Source: Bolinopsis microptera (Eukaryota; Ctenophora; Tentaculata; Lobata; Bolinopsidae). From it: a stretch of 64,000 bases of DNA. Positions within the stretch are counted from its first letter, which is position 1. The number at the start of each line of letters is the position of its first letter. Shown piece after piece: positions 34,801 to 44,447 of this stretch. The stretch covers positions 13,239,865 to 13,303,864 of the forward strand of contig NC_087082.1 in the NCBI RefSeq assembly GCF_026151205.1. The letters are read 5' to 3'. The translations under genes were made by a program, and so were the position numbers. The notes below the pieces were generated by a model, which worked only from the letters and a program-made list of their open reading frames with translations, had not been told where the DNA came from and did no database searches.

Positions 34801-37800
34801 GGGATGGGCGTGGCCCCTGGGAGTGGCCCGAGTGGGTTGAGAGGTCGAAACTTGATTTTTATGATGGTTTGGGACAGGCAGAACCCATTTTTAAACTAAA
34901 ACATGTCCCACCTACCCCGGAACATAAAAGCACTACAGGGGTAAAGATTTTAAAGTCTGGATTTAGCTGGATTTCGGTCATTTTGGGATGGGCGTGGCCC
35001 CTGGGAGTGGCCCGAGTGGGTTGAGAGGTCGAAACTTGATTTTTATGATGGTTTGGGACAGGCAGAACCCATTTTTAAACTAAAACATGTCCCACCTACC
35101 CCGGAACATAAAAGCACTACAGGGGTAAAGATTTTAAAGTCTGGATTTTAGCTGGATTTCGGTCATTTTGGGATGGGCGTGGCCCCTGGGAGTGGCCCGA
35201 GTGGGTTGAGAGGTCGAAACTTGATTTTTATGATGGTTTGGGACAGGCAGAACCCATTTTTAAACTAAAACATGTCCCACCTACCCCGGAACATAAAAGC
35301 ACTACAGGGGTAAAGATTTTAAAGTCTGGATTTTAGCTGGATTTCGGTCATTTTGGGATGGGCGTGGCCCCTGGGAGTGGCCCGAGTGGGTTGAGAGGTC
35401 GAAACTTGATTTTTATGATGGTTTGGGACAGGCAGAACCCATTTTTAAACTAAAACATGTCCCACCTACCCCGGAACATAAAAGCACTACAGGGGTAAAG
35501 ATTTTAAAGTCTGGATTTTAGCTGGATTTCGGTCATTTTGGGATGGGCGTGGCCCCTGGGAGTGGCCCGAGTGGGTTGAGAGGTCGAAACTTGATTTTTA
35601 TGATGGTTTGGGACAGGCAGAACCCATTTTTAAACTAAAACATGTCCCACCTACCCCGGAACATAAAAGCACTACAGGGGTAAAGATTTTAAAGTCTGGA
35701 TTTTAGCTGGATTTCGGTCATTTTGGGATGGGCGTGGCCCCTGGGAGTGGCCCGAGTGGGTTGAGAGGTCGAAACTTGATTTTTATGATGGTTTGGGACA
35801 GGCAGAACCCATTTTTAAACTAAAACATGTCCCACCTACCCCGGAACATAAAAGCACTACAGGGGTAAAGATTTTAAAGTCTGGATTTTAGCTGGATTTC
35901 GGTCATTTTGGGATGGGCGTGGCCCCTGGGAGTGGCCCGAGTGGGTTGAGAGGTCGAAACTTGATTTTTATGATGGTTTGGGACAGGCAGAACCCATTTT
36001 TAAACTAAAACATGTCCCACCTACCCCGGAACATAAAAGCACTACAGGGGTAAAGATTTTAAAGTCTGGATTTTAGCTGGATTTCGGTCATTTTGGGATG
36101 GGCGTGGCCCCTGGGAGTGGCCCGAGTGGGTTGAGAGGTCGAAACTTGATTTTTATGATGGTTTGGGACAGGCAGAACCCATTTTTAAACTAAAACATGT
36201 CCCACCTACCCCGGAACATAAAAGCACTACAGGGGTAAAGATTTTAAAGTCTGGATTTTAGCTGGATTTCGGTCATTTTGGGATGGGCGTGGCCCCTGGG
36301 AGTGGCCCGAGTGGGTTGAGAGGTCGAAACTTGATTTTTATGATGGTTTGGGACAGGCAGAACCCATTTTTAAACTAAAACATGTCCCACCTACCCCGGA
36401 ACATAAAAGCACTACAGGGGTAAAGATTTTAAAGTCTGGATTTTAGCTGGATTTCGGTCATTTTGGGATGGGCGTGGCCCCTGGGAGTGGCCCGAGTGGG
36501 TTGAGAGGTCGAAACTTGATTTTTATGATGGTTTGGGACAGGTAGAACCCATTTTTAAACTAAAACATGTCCCACCTACCCCGGAACATAAAAGCACTAC
36601 AGGGGTAAAGATTTTAAAGTCTGGATTTAGCTGGATTTCGGTCATTTTGGGATGGGCGTGGCCCCTGGGAGTGGCCCGAGTGGGTTGAGAGGTCGAAACT
36701 TGATTTTTATGATGGTTTGGGACAGGCAGAACCCATTTTTAAACTAAAACATGTCCCACCTACCCCGGAACATAAAAGCACTACAGGGGTAAAGATTTTA
36801 AAGTCTGGATTTTAGCTGGATTTCGGTCATTTTGGGATGGGCGTGGCCCCTGGGAGTGGCCTGAGTGGGTTGAGAGGTCGAAACTTGATTTTTATGATGG
36901 TTTCGGACAGGAACTACCTATCTAAACGCTAAAACATGTGCCACCTACCTCGGAACACAAAGGAACTACAGTGGTAAAGATTCTCGATCTGGATTTTACC
37001 AGGATTATAGTAATCTTGGGATTGGCATGGCCTCTGGGAGTGGTTTGAGTGATTCAAGAGCTTAAAACTAGGGGTTTGTGATGGTTTGGGATATGTACTA
37101 CCTATTTAAACACCAAAACATGTTTCAAATAGTCAGCAACACAAATCATCTCAGGGCCCAGGGGTAAAGATTCTCATTCTGGATTTTTAGGGATTTTTCA
37201 CAGATTTCAAGCTATTTGGGATTGGCGGCCTGAGTGGGATGGATGTGTTACTTAGATTTTCATATCTTATAAGTGTCTATAAAAGTATAAGCACGAGCAG
37301 TTTATTGAGACTTCTGACTTCTACCGTCGTAGATTCTACAATGATAAATATTGTAAAGTACGTGCGGCGCGCAAAATCCACTACAAAATCCACTACAAAA
37401 TTTAAGGAAACGTCTTCTGACTAATTTTCACAAATCATAATATCACTCTCAGTTTTATTTTATGACTATAATCTTTTTTGTTTTTAGCTAAATTTAAATC
37501 ATGTAATTCCCCAGTGTTACGTAAAGCAATGATAAACTCGAGCACATGGCATCCCAACAAGCTAAGTTCAGCTGAGGTACGTATATTTTTTCCCGATCCA
37601 TGACTCAAAGTGCCGAAGGCACAAAAGAGTCAAGGACAAGGGTTAGCGATCGAGGTTTTTTTTAAATATGGTAGCTTTGAGACCGTGCGACCGTGCCTGC
37701 GAGTGTGCGACCGTACCTGCCCTCGCGCACTGTTATCGCCCACGTGACTACCTGCGCAAAGTTATTTTGCGCACAAATCTGAATTAAATAATTGTCTCGC

Positions 37801-40800
37801 TTGGCATGTCACTTCGCCATATTTGCATGTTTATATAAACAGTAAAGACTGGGCCGTCCCCAGGTTGTATGGAATATGATAAAATACGCCATCACGGATC
37901 GGGAAATTGAGCGGCCATCCACAAAAGAAAAGCGGCCGCATTTCTTGTTCTTAAGGGGGCCGGGGGGGGTCTTCATCAAAATTCTCTCGAAATCGAGTTT
38001 ATAGTTGTTTCTGATAGAGGGGAGTGATATCTATCAGCTGCTTTTGGTCCCATGGAAAAATATTGTTCCTAGCCGAAATTATCGCCGGTCAAAGGTTAGC
38101 GCTTATGTGTAATTGTATTGCGCGAGCAATTTTCAATCGCGCGTTCTGAAAATCGAGTCTAAAAATCTATCTTCTCCTACATTTTTTGAGCAATCACCCT
38201 AAAATTTTCAGGATATGTTCTTAGGATCAGTTAGAAGAGAACTCTAGAGCCAGAATTTTGAGATAGGCCTTTAAAGATTTTTAATCCGATTTTGAAAATC
38301 TTGGACCTTTAAAAATCAAGGTCCAAGATTTTCAAAATCGATTTAAAAATCTTTAAAGGCCTATCTCAAAATTCTGGCTCTAGAGTTCTCTTCTAACTGA
38401 TCCTAAGAACATATCCTGAAAGTTTTAGGGTGATTGCTCAAAAAATGTAGGAGAAGATAGATTTTTAGACTCTATTTTCAGAACGCGCGATTGAAAATTG
38501 CTTGCGCAATACAATTACACATAAGCGCTGACCTTTGGCCGGCGATAATTTCGGCTAGGAACAATATTTTTCCATGGGACCAAAAGCAGCTGATAGATAT
38601 CACTCCCCTCTATCAGTGACAACTATAAACTCGATTTCGAGAGAATTTTGATGAAGACCCCCCCCCCCCCCCCCCCCCCCCCGGCCCCCTTAATACAATG
38701 AGAAAACTATCGATCAGTTTCCATCTTTAAAAGAACCTTCTCTATCTTATATCAAATATTTTGTAATATTCACCAAACCTACCATGACCCTCTCTAGAAC
38801 CAAGGAACCTGCCCGTCCCCACTAAAGTCGCCTCCCCCTAAACCTCCTAGACCGGTTACAGGGCCCCAGTTCTGCTACACGCCTGATAATCCTTGTCTGC
38901 CTTCTTACCGAGCGCGGTATGAGGCCGGAAGGAGCTCCAGGTTCGTGTCCGTTATTAAACTTTTGTATTTTTATGGAACAGTTCACAATATTATTCGAAA
39001 GAGATCAGAATGTGATGACATAACTTCCATCACAAAACGTGTATTATATTTGATTTACAGAATGGGAAGTGGTTCTACTAAAACTCCCATTATACTGTCA
39101 GATTAAATATTTACGTCCCTCTTAAAGAGGCTTTGACATAGCGCTCTTTAGGAAAGATAAGCTGGTGGATTGGACACCAGGGAAGCGAAGTAAGAGCGCA
39201 GAACGTAAACCCAAGACTCCAGCCACTCATGATACGCAGCGATCTAGAGCTAACACGTGGTAAGTTACTAACACGTGGTAGGTTTCAAAGGTTGAACGCT
39301 GATGTTGGTAGTTCTCACCCCTGGGGACAACTGATAGCTAACTCATATCACCGTGATCAAAATAACATCGGCTTTACTATCTATGAATCATATGACAAGA
39401 ATTAAGCTAAACTATATATTCTGAACTTATGATATATTTTGCAGCAAGAAGCCGAACAGAAGAAGGTCGAGGTCTGTAGAAATGACTCCCCTCCGCATGA
39501 CCGCCCCAAGTACTCCTAATCCTCACATTATGGGAACTCCTAAAGATCCTAAAGATCGGGTGTCCGACGCTACGTACGTGTCCATGCACAAGTTCAGCAG
39601 AGTATCTGTGGATAGTACCCCCAAACCTTCCAGAAACCCGCCCCGACCTCCAAGTCTCAGTAATCTGCCCGGGTGAGAAATTTGCTGTTTACGTTACAGT
39701 GGTTACTAAGGTTACATGTCATGTGAACGAAGTCATACCACGACTGATTTGGCTCCGAGTGCTTATCTTGTTCTTACTAAATACTTGTCAAACATCAGGT
39801 CTGCTAGCAAGAAAACTCCCGGAAGACCGTTAAGCAAGATCAACGAGAGTTATAGGACAGCGCTGAACAAGAACACTCCTCCCTCCGCCTCTTCTACAGG
39901 GTAACACATTTTTAACGTTCTTGTAAAATTATTTGGTATTTTCTGTTATCTTGTCTTGCCTTGATAAATCTATAAATGGTAACAGCTGTATTTCAGATTA
40001 AATGGTTTCATACAGATTGTTAGTAACTTGCTACATTCCATTAAAACTTGTTCTTGTTAACAGCTCGTTTCCTATCAGGAAGGGGTCCCCGTCCAAAGGA
40101 ACTCCTCGCCGATCACCAAGACAACAGAAGCTGCAAGCAGATTTGAGCAAGAGAGAGAACAAGAAAAGAGCTCCTATTCCACAAGGGACGAGTCCTCAGA
40201 AGAATTGTAATGTTCACGCCACCAGGTCAGTAATCGTGTCAGGTGAAACTATGCGACATTAATCAGGATTCATTCAAATTCAGCCAAATTTTCCATGTTT
40301 TTCTAATCTCAATTTGAAATTGTTGCAGATCTAAGAAGAGTCCAGCGCCGGAACCTCAGCGCAAAGTAAGAGTGCCCAGACATAGTCAAGGTGGAACGAA
40401 CAACCTCGACTCTCCTAACCGATCAGATCTCAAAAATAAGGAGGGGCTCATGAATGTCTACATCGGCGAGGTTGGGAACTCCAAACTTCATTTTTTAAAT
40501 ACGTTTCAGTCTCAAGTCGCCCACATGTTTATGTTTGATCATCTTAACCGTATTCCCTGTGTAAAATGAAAAAAAAAACTGACTTCCCTGAATTTTTCAG
40601 GAATCGGACACATCACTCTCTCCCTCGATAAAGATATGCAACACACCTTCCAGCAGTGTCACCTCTACCCCAACCAGCTTCACCTTCGATGTAGAGAACT
40701 ACATCGACGAAGCGTTCGGTTGCCTCCAAGCGGAGAGCACTGCCATGACAAACGATGTTACCCCTTCGTTCCACTCAGCAAGTGCAAGGAGAGCTGCCCC

Positions 40801-41739
40801 GAGGGCCCCGTCAACCCCTAAAACGCCAGCAGGGAGGACTCTAACTAAGACCCCTAATAGGAAAGTGTCCAGAAACACGCCTCTCACCTCCACCATGAAA
40901 CAAGGAGCGCCTGATTTCGACCTTCCAGGTGAGATATTATAATCCCTCCCTGTGAAAAGGAGCCTAGTATTTTATGTATATATTTTTTAAATTCTGTCCA
41001 GGACTCCAGGATTGTATATCATGACTGCCATTATCAAGGTGGTAATTAAGTTGATGTTTGATTTGTTGATGATTAATGAATTTCAGGAGACGTAACCGCG
41101 ATTGACAGCGGATCTATGCGACGTAAAGCAATGAAGGAGGTACTCGACATCACCCCCATCATCGAAGAAGAGGAGGAAGAAAAAGAAGATAGCAAAGAGC
41201 GAGGAGCAAGTATCTTAGATGGTTACTTTGACAGCTCTATCGACAGCACTATCGACGAGGATGAGGACACTAAGGAGAACGAAACACCCTGTAATATGTC
41301 CGATCTTTCTCCTATCTATGCAACTTCTCAAAAGAGGAGATCTGAGTCTCCTGTAAAGGAGCACAACTCTCCTTCAAAACGTCTCGCTACAACTGGAAAA
41401 TCTCCTGCGACTCCTGCTTCAAGAAGTAGGAAGTCTCCTGCCACCAGAAGTAAGATTTCTCCAGCAACACCTGCATCCAGGAGTAGAAAATCTCCTGCTT
41501 CAAGGAGTAGTATGTCTCCTGCGACTCCTTCTTCAAGGAGTAAGAAGTCTCCTGCTGTGACAAGCAAAAGGAGCAGTCGATCTCCTTTGGGTTGTTTGAA
41601 AGGATCCAACACTACCTCTTTTAAGAAGGGTGAAATGTCACCAGCTGACCCTGATTTTAATGGCAAAGAGAGCCCGATAACCGTCCGACCGAAGCCTAAG
41701 TTTAAAGTGGTTAACGGAAAACTGATGCCCATATCATAA
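13833..41739 (+). CDS. RTKN: Rhotekin-like protein (HR1, anillin-like, PH, long S/T-P tail), 16 exons
   Basis: Rhotekins bind GTP-loaded Rho through HR1 and act at septin/actin structures. Exons, joined by matching phase: 13833-13993, 14216-14329, 14504-14749, 14927-15014, 15565-15587, 15730-15954, 16143-16279, 16415-16550, 37488-37576, 39162-39259, 39445-39672, 39799-39900, 40064-40225, 40329-40365, 40601-40928, 41087-41739; about 941 residues. HR1 (about 30-95) has EKLLFEMGMREAAQRLL and LTSNSRTLALMTALQKE. The anillin-like region has ADVTISNIIVPLKW, YQVFCLIRSGIQVLD and GPDFVIDLEFYY. PH (about 285-395) has GFLDVQQMSQGMPHWVKCW, QPEDQFVSEPLLIIEIN and EDRILWEIAKF. The remaining 540 residues are basic, proline-rich and poorly recognisable. 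Exon 5 is a 23-nt micro-exon. Exon 6 needs one base fewer near 15795 to stay open. Intron 8 is about 20.9 kb of satellite and transposons. Joining tail exons to the head rests on phase. Confidence 0.82.
16671..22088 (-). repeat. 185-bp satellite array 1 (indel-rich), inside rhotekin intron 8
   Basis: About 30 head-to-tail copies of a roughly 185-bp unit. Each contains ATGTTCCGGGGTAGGTGGGA, CTGTCCCAAACCATCATAAA, CGACCTCTCAACCCACTCGG, GGGCCACGCCCATCCCAAAA and TTAAAATCTTTACCCCTGTA. It is the reverse complement of the array at 27691-37230. Copies differ mainly by one- to few-base insertions and deletions, many in homopolymers, so unit lengths vary. No unit has coding capacity. Confidence 0.93.
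22089..22799. other. Spacer between the satellite and the 243-bp array
   Basis: Single-copy-looking AT-rich sequence with no open frame of note and no recognised element. A G-rich stretch starts at about 22800, where the 243-bp family begins. Confidence 0.4.
22800..23659 (+). repeat. 243-bp tandem repeat, left part (indel-rich)
   Basis: About three noisy copies of the unit seen cleanly at 26857-27690. Shared blocks are CCCCCTTTGTAATGCGATCT, CGAAAATTTTC..AAGTCAAAAATTTTC and CTGCTACCCTGATCATTATG. C runs are greatly expanded here, including a run of more than 30 C near 23240. The start at about 22800 (GGGGTGTAGGAAGCGGGGGG ... CATCCCCCCTCGCGCC) looks like a transposon end. The array stops at 23659, where a LINE has been inserted. 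Confidence 0.8.
23660..26856 (-). mobile_element. Decayed LINE with AP-endonuclease and reverse transcriptase
   Basis: Read on the minus strand from 26856 down. The apurinic-type endonuclease comes first: FGTWNVLSLVSSSTQLYQL, then LGITETHMPGSG, then VVVAYAPNE and a GDF motif (about 26790-26000, several frames). Reverse transcriptase follows: ILRENQCGFRQN near 25000, LDTDYADDW (catalytic YxDD) near 24555, GLRINAKKTQCM with LCYLGETISGEWD at 24490-24300. Frameshifts are numerous. The element is about 3.2 kb and almost full length for this type, resembling RTE or a related clade. TACCCTGATCAT flanks it at 23648-23659 and 26857-26868, a 12-bp target duplication inside the 243-bp repeat. Confidence 0.87.
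26857..27690 (+). repeat. 243-bp tandem repeat, right part (clean)
   Basis: Three and a half nearly identical copies with an exact 243-bp period: CTGATCATTATGAGCC recurs at 26861, 27104, 27347 and 27590. As 243 is 81 codons, several frames stay open through the array by chance. The array ends mid-unit at 27690, directly against a partial 185-bp satellite unit. Confidence 0.95.
27691..28577 (+). repeat. 185-bp satellite array 2, segment left of the retroelement
   Basis: Almost five clean 185-bp units in the orientation opposite to array 1. Most carry the variants GGTAATTTTG, GTGGCCTGAG and GGTAGAACCC. One unit lacks the CCCCTGGGAGTGG block near 28283. The last unit breaks at GGAACATAAA, where a retrotransposon follows. 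Confidence 0.95.
28578..31225 (-). mobile_element. 5'-truncated non-LTR retrotransposon with restriction-like endonuclease (R2/NeSL type)
   Basis: Read on the minus strand. From about 31210: QKGFLKKTPGCLEHTQVLM, then, after a frameshift near 31100, VVWVDLMNAYGRVPHNLI (RT motif A, catalytic Asp), GLFQGDPLS (motif B) and RAFADDLTLMS (F-A-D-D catalytic motif, about 30770). The thumb continues across a hAT MITE and one in-frame stop near 30055 (DECGLNGVMKCW, ELDAICTRFLKKWLG). The 430-codon frame at 30029-28737 holds a zinc knuckle CTLCGWKTCNIKHILAVC (C-x2-C-x8-H-x4-C) and a PD-(D/E)xK nuclease: RPDMVVW, 14 residues on ELTCGD, then KEARY. Domain order RT, zinc, C-terminal nuclease is that of the site-specific R2/NeSL/CRE-like elements. 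The N-terminal part is missing. Confidence 0.87.
30212..30500. mobile_element. hAT-type MITE in the retrotransposon RT
   Basis: The element is 289 bp and starts with CAGTGGCGTAACG and ends with CGTTACGCCACTG, typical hAT-family termini. CCGTTGTT flanks both sides exactly (30204-30211 and 30501-30508), the 8-bp duplication expected of hAT. The interior is G/C-rich with repeated GGGGGGCGCC motifs and no coding region. Deleting it with one duplication copy restores the RT reading. Confidence 0.95.
31226..37230 (+). repeat. 185-bp satellite array 2, main segment
   Basis: About 31 head-to-tail units with an exact 185-bp period (for example TAAACTAAAACATGTCCCAC starting at 31376, 31561 and 31746). 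Units are nearly identical. Most carry GGTCATTTTG, GTGGCCCGAG and GGCAGAACCC. The first two units and scattered others carry the alternative GGTAATTTTG or GGTAGAACCC. Single-base changes mark 34012 (extra G), 34962 and 36624 (missing T). From about 36900 to 37230 two final units are strongly diverged, the usual decay at an array edge. Nothing suggests coding function. Confidence 0.96.
37589..37906. mobile_element. Possible short MITE in rhotekin intron 9
   Basis: TTTCCCGATCCATGA at the left end is matched by TCACGGATCGGGAAA at the right, giving inverted ends of about 15 bp around a 318-bp non-coding segment. I could not identify a clear target-site duplication, so the limits and class are uncertain. 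Confidence 0.45.
37951..38693. mobile_element. TTAA-flanked palindromic (fold-back) element
   Basis: Almost the whole 743 bp is one inverted repeat. The left arm (37951 to about 38312) and right arm (about 38321-38693) pair over some 350 bp with few mismatches around a loop of roughly ten bases at TAAAAATC. The ends read TTAAGGGGGCCGG and CCGGCCCCCTTAA. The right arm has an expanded C run against a shorter G run on the left. No coding region. It lies in intron 9 of the rhotekin-like gene. Confidence 0.88.
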
Positions 41740-43057
41740 GGGCGTGTACATGCCCATATTAGGACAATAAATGGCGCAGGATTTAATGGAATCGTCATTT
41801 GACTCCGTATCGCTCGAAATGAACTGGTGAAAGAAATGAAACAGTTTGAAGATGATAAGGAACTCGCATGGTACTTCTCCTCAGACACATAGTAAAACAG
41901 TCTGCGAATATTTGAACATCATGAAAAATATCAAACAAAATTCACGCCCAAAAATGTACAATCAGCAATCAGAATATGTACAGGATATGCATTTTTATTT
42001 TTTTGATTCAATGATAATTGATTTATGATATGTCACGGAAAATATTAGCATTTGATTGGATCTGGATCTTTTTTTCAGGTTTTTATTTCATTATTTTTAT
42101 GAATACAAAGTGAAGCAGTTAAATTCCCAGTTTCTTGAGATACAGTTTTTGCATGCATTTAGCTTAGACTCATCTGATAGTGATTAGTGATTTAAATCTT
42201 AATTAAAATGGGTACGAGATCTTGTGAAACTCCCATTTTTAAAGGTATGTGAATTTGTTCACTAATTTTCACTGCAATCATTTCGCTGGATTGTTTAGCC
42301 AATGGTCAAATTTTGATCATGTTTGGCAACGATTTGATCTAATTTTTTGAAAAAAATTTTCAGCACAGTTCAGTTTCAGAACTCAGACAATAACTGAGAC
42401 CATTTTTTAATTAATCGTTTTCCATGTCAAAAATTAAATTGGCAACCCGATGCAAAAAGAGAAGACTCGTTTTTATTTACAGGGTTATTTTGTAATTCCA
42501 AAATTTTGCTGAAAACATTTGTATCGTTAACATCTCTGTTTTGTTTATTATCCTGGAGATGTTATGTGGTTTAAAACTTGACAATAATTTGATAGCTGAA
42601 AGTGGAAACATTGATTAAAAGCAAAATTATTGTGAGCTTGAAATTACTACCCATCATCACAATATGATGAAAGCATCGCTGAATTAAACAAAATATGCTA
42701 TGATACGGAAGTATTATAATTACAATTGACCCATTACAATATCTACGATGAAATACTAGTAGGAACCCTTGTCAGAGTTCAATATCCATTGTCCAGTTTC
42801 AGTCCGTACAGATAAATTTATTCCATGCCAATTTGCCAAATCAATAAATGTAAAACTAATGAAGCGAGCTGAGGTTTTGAGATTTTATTGAAGATCAAAG
42901 ATGATCCAATCTTTAGTGCTCGTGAGGATTTGGATTCTGGCGGATCTTCTTGTGTTGATCTTTTGACAACTTGTCCTAAATTGAGCTAGCCTTTACATTT
43001 GGTAATTCCAGAGCTCAGTCTGAGATACATTTTGCATTCAGCATTGGATGAATTACG
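41740..43057. other. 3' UTR and intergenic spacer
   Basis: AT-rich DNA after the rhotekin-like stop. AATAAA-like sequence occurs soon after the stop (about 41767) and again near 42843; either could serve as a polyadenylation signal. Otherwise no gene, RNA or repeat recognised. Confidence 0.4.
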
Positions 43058-44447
43058 TTAGTTTTTGGTATTCCTCAATTTGCGAGAGCAGTCCTCTAAT
43101 CTGATAATTTTAACAAGTTCCCTTCTCAATGATTTTGGAGTTAAGAGATACACTAAGGGAGAGAATCCAATCAGGATTTGTAGCACCGAGTAGAAAACAT
43201 CAAAAACAAAGGAAAAATATCTTCCCTCCACATAGCATAACAAGCATTTTAGTTATATCAACAGTGAACAGTGTAGACAATCATCCCAGCCCAGGGTAGC
43301 GTTGTGGTAAGACAGACTATCACAGTGGAGTTCCCACCTACGAGTGGTGGCTGAGAGGTGATGTACAGCGCAACAACAAAAATGTTTGGTAGAAGAAGCC
43401 CCACCACCAGGACAGTGCTGTAGAAAGCCTTGCATTCCGACTTGTTTCTATCATCGTAGCTACAGTAAACCATCTTATCGCTTTTGTCTTTGAATAATAT
43501 GATTTGAAGAACCACTTTACAGAGCCCAAAACTTGGAGCAGCTGCTATAAGCCCACATATAAATACTGCCCCTCCGAATGCAGCTAGCTGGTATTTCTTC
43601 TTTATAAAGTCGAAACAACAGAGAGGGAAGGTTACGAAGTTGCTCCTTACAACAGTGATGATCAGAATACTGTATCCAAGCAGAAGAAGAGTTAACGGGT
43701 GATACTTGTAATATATCTGTTCCAGGACCGTCGACGAGTCCAACTCGGCGCGCGTCCTGGTAGGTTGTAAACCTACAAAAGAAGAGCAAATGTTTGGAGA
43801 GCTTGCTTTATTTTTGTATCACGTGGTGACGGCTCTTACTAAATCGCTCGCCCAAAAATTTCACGTGACTTTGGTTTTTTTGGTTTTGCAGCCGTACAAA
43901 ACGGTTTTACATAAACCCAAGCCCTAAATAATCGAATTCACGTTTTACTAGCCTGTCATGTGACCAAAACGGTTTTTTGCCCATAACTCTCCAGGGAAGC
44001 ATTTTAACCCTACGTCATGGGGGGTGATTCGGAATCAGCGTCCAAAAATACACCGGTTTAGATCACTTTCATGCCTAAAGGGCCTTTTCACAAGAATTTT
44101 CTTTAAATTTGGGCGAGCGATTTATAGTAGGAGCGCGTGGTGACCCCCACTGTCGCTTCACTATAGAGTTTCACCTGTAGAGTTTCTACGATACAGGGGA
44201 GCCGCGCACTCGTGCGCGGCGGGTCATACAACGTATGACAACTTTATTTCACATCTAGATTGTGTTTCTTTAGGGTCCAATAGTTCAGTTATCCATGAAA
44301 CTGTGAGAAGCATTAGAAGAAGCATTATATATAGAACAATATGGAGACATAAATATTAATCAGTGATCTAAAGCGTTTGAAGATGATGTAGAAAGCCAAA
44401 AAACTGAATATTATCAAAGCAATGGAGCTGGGAAAAGAGAAGCTCAT
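43058..44447 (-). pseudogene. Seven-transmembrane receptor-like gene, broken
   Basis: Minus-strand pieces give a receptor in order. From ATG at 44447: TM1 SIALIIFSFLAFYIIF, a short basic loop, then TM2 INIYVSILFYIMLLLMLL, which needs a frame change at the TATATATAA near 44325. Past a MITE, an acceptor TTTGTAG at about 43775 opens a frame with KYHPLTLLLLGYSILIITVV, TM4 LAAFGGAVFICGLIAAAP, a Cys-containing outer loop, TM5 TVLVVGLLLPNIFVVALYI and TM6 IVCLTTTLPWAGMIVYTV to a stop at 43258. After further frame change, SFVFDVFYSVLQILIGFSPLVYLL supplies TM7 and a basic tail to 43058. The family is class A-like but not closer identified. It is either a pseudogene or a gene with extra introns and sequence errors. 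Confidence 0.55.
43830..44135. mobile_element. MITE with 8-bp target duplication (hAT-like)
   Basis: Left end CGGCTCTTACTAAATCGCTC and right end (reverse complement) CGCTCCTACTATAAATCGCT match with few changes. CGTGGTGA flanks both ends (43822-43829 and 44136-44143). The 306-bp interior is non-coding. A core with CCCTACGTCATGGGGGGTGA is shared, inverted, with the element at 46831. Confidence 0.75.

Noticed and set aside
16671-37230. Regular repeats resembling a CRISPR array
   Set aside because: Units are head-to-tail without unique spacers, 185 or 243 bp long, in an intron-containing animal genome.
41328-41888. 186-codon minus-strand frame, Leu-rich
   Set aside because: Mirror of the SP/SRSR repeats in the last rhotekin exon; no domain or start support.
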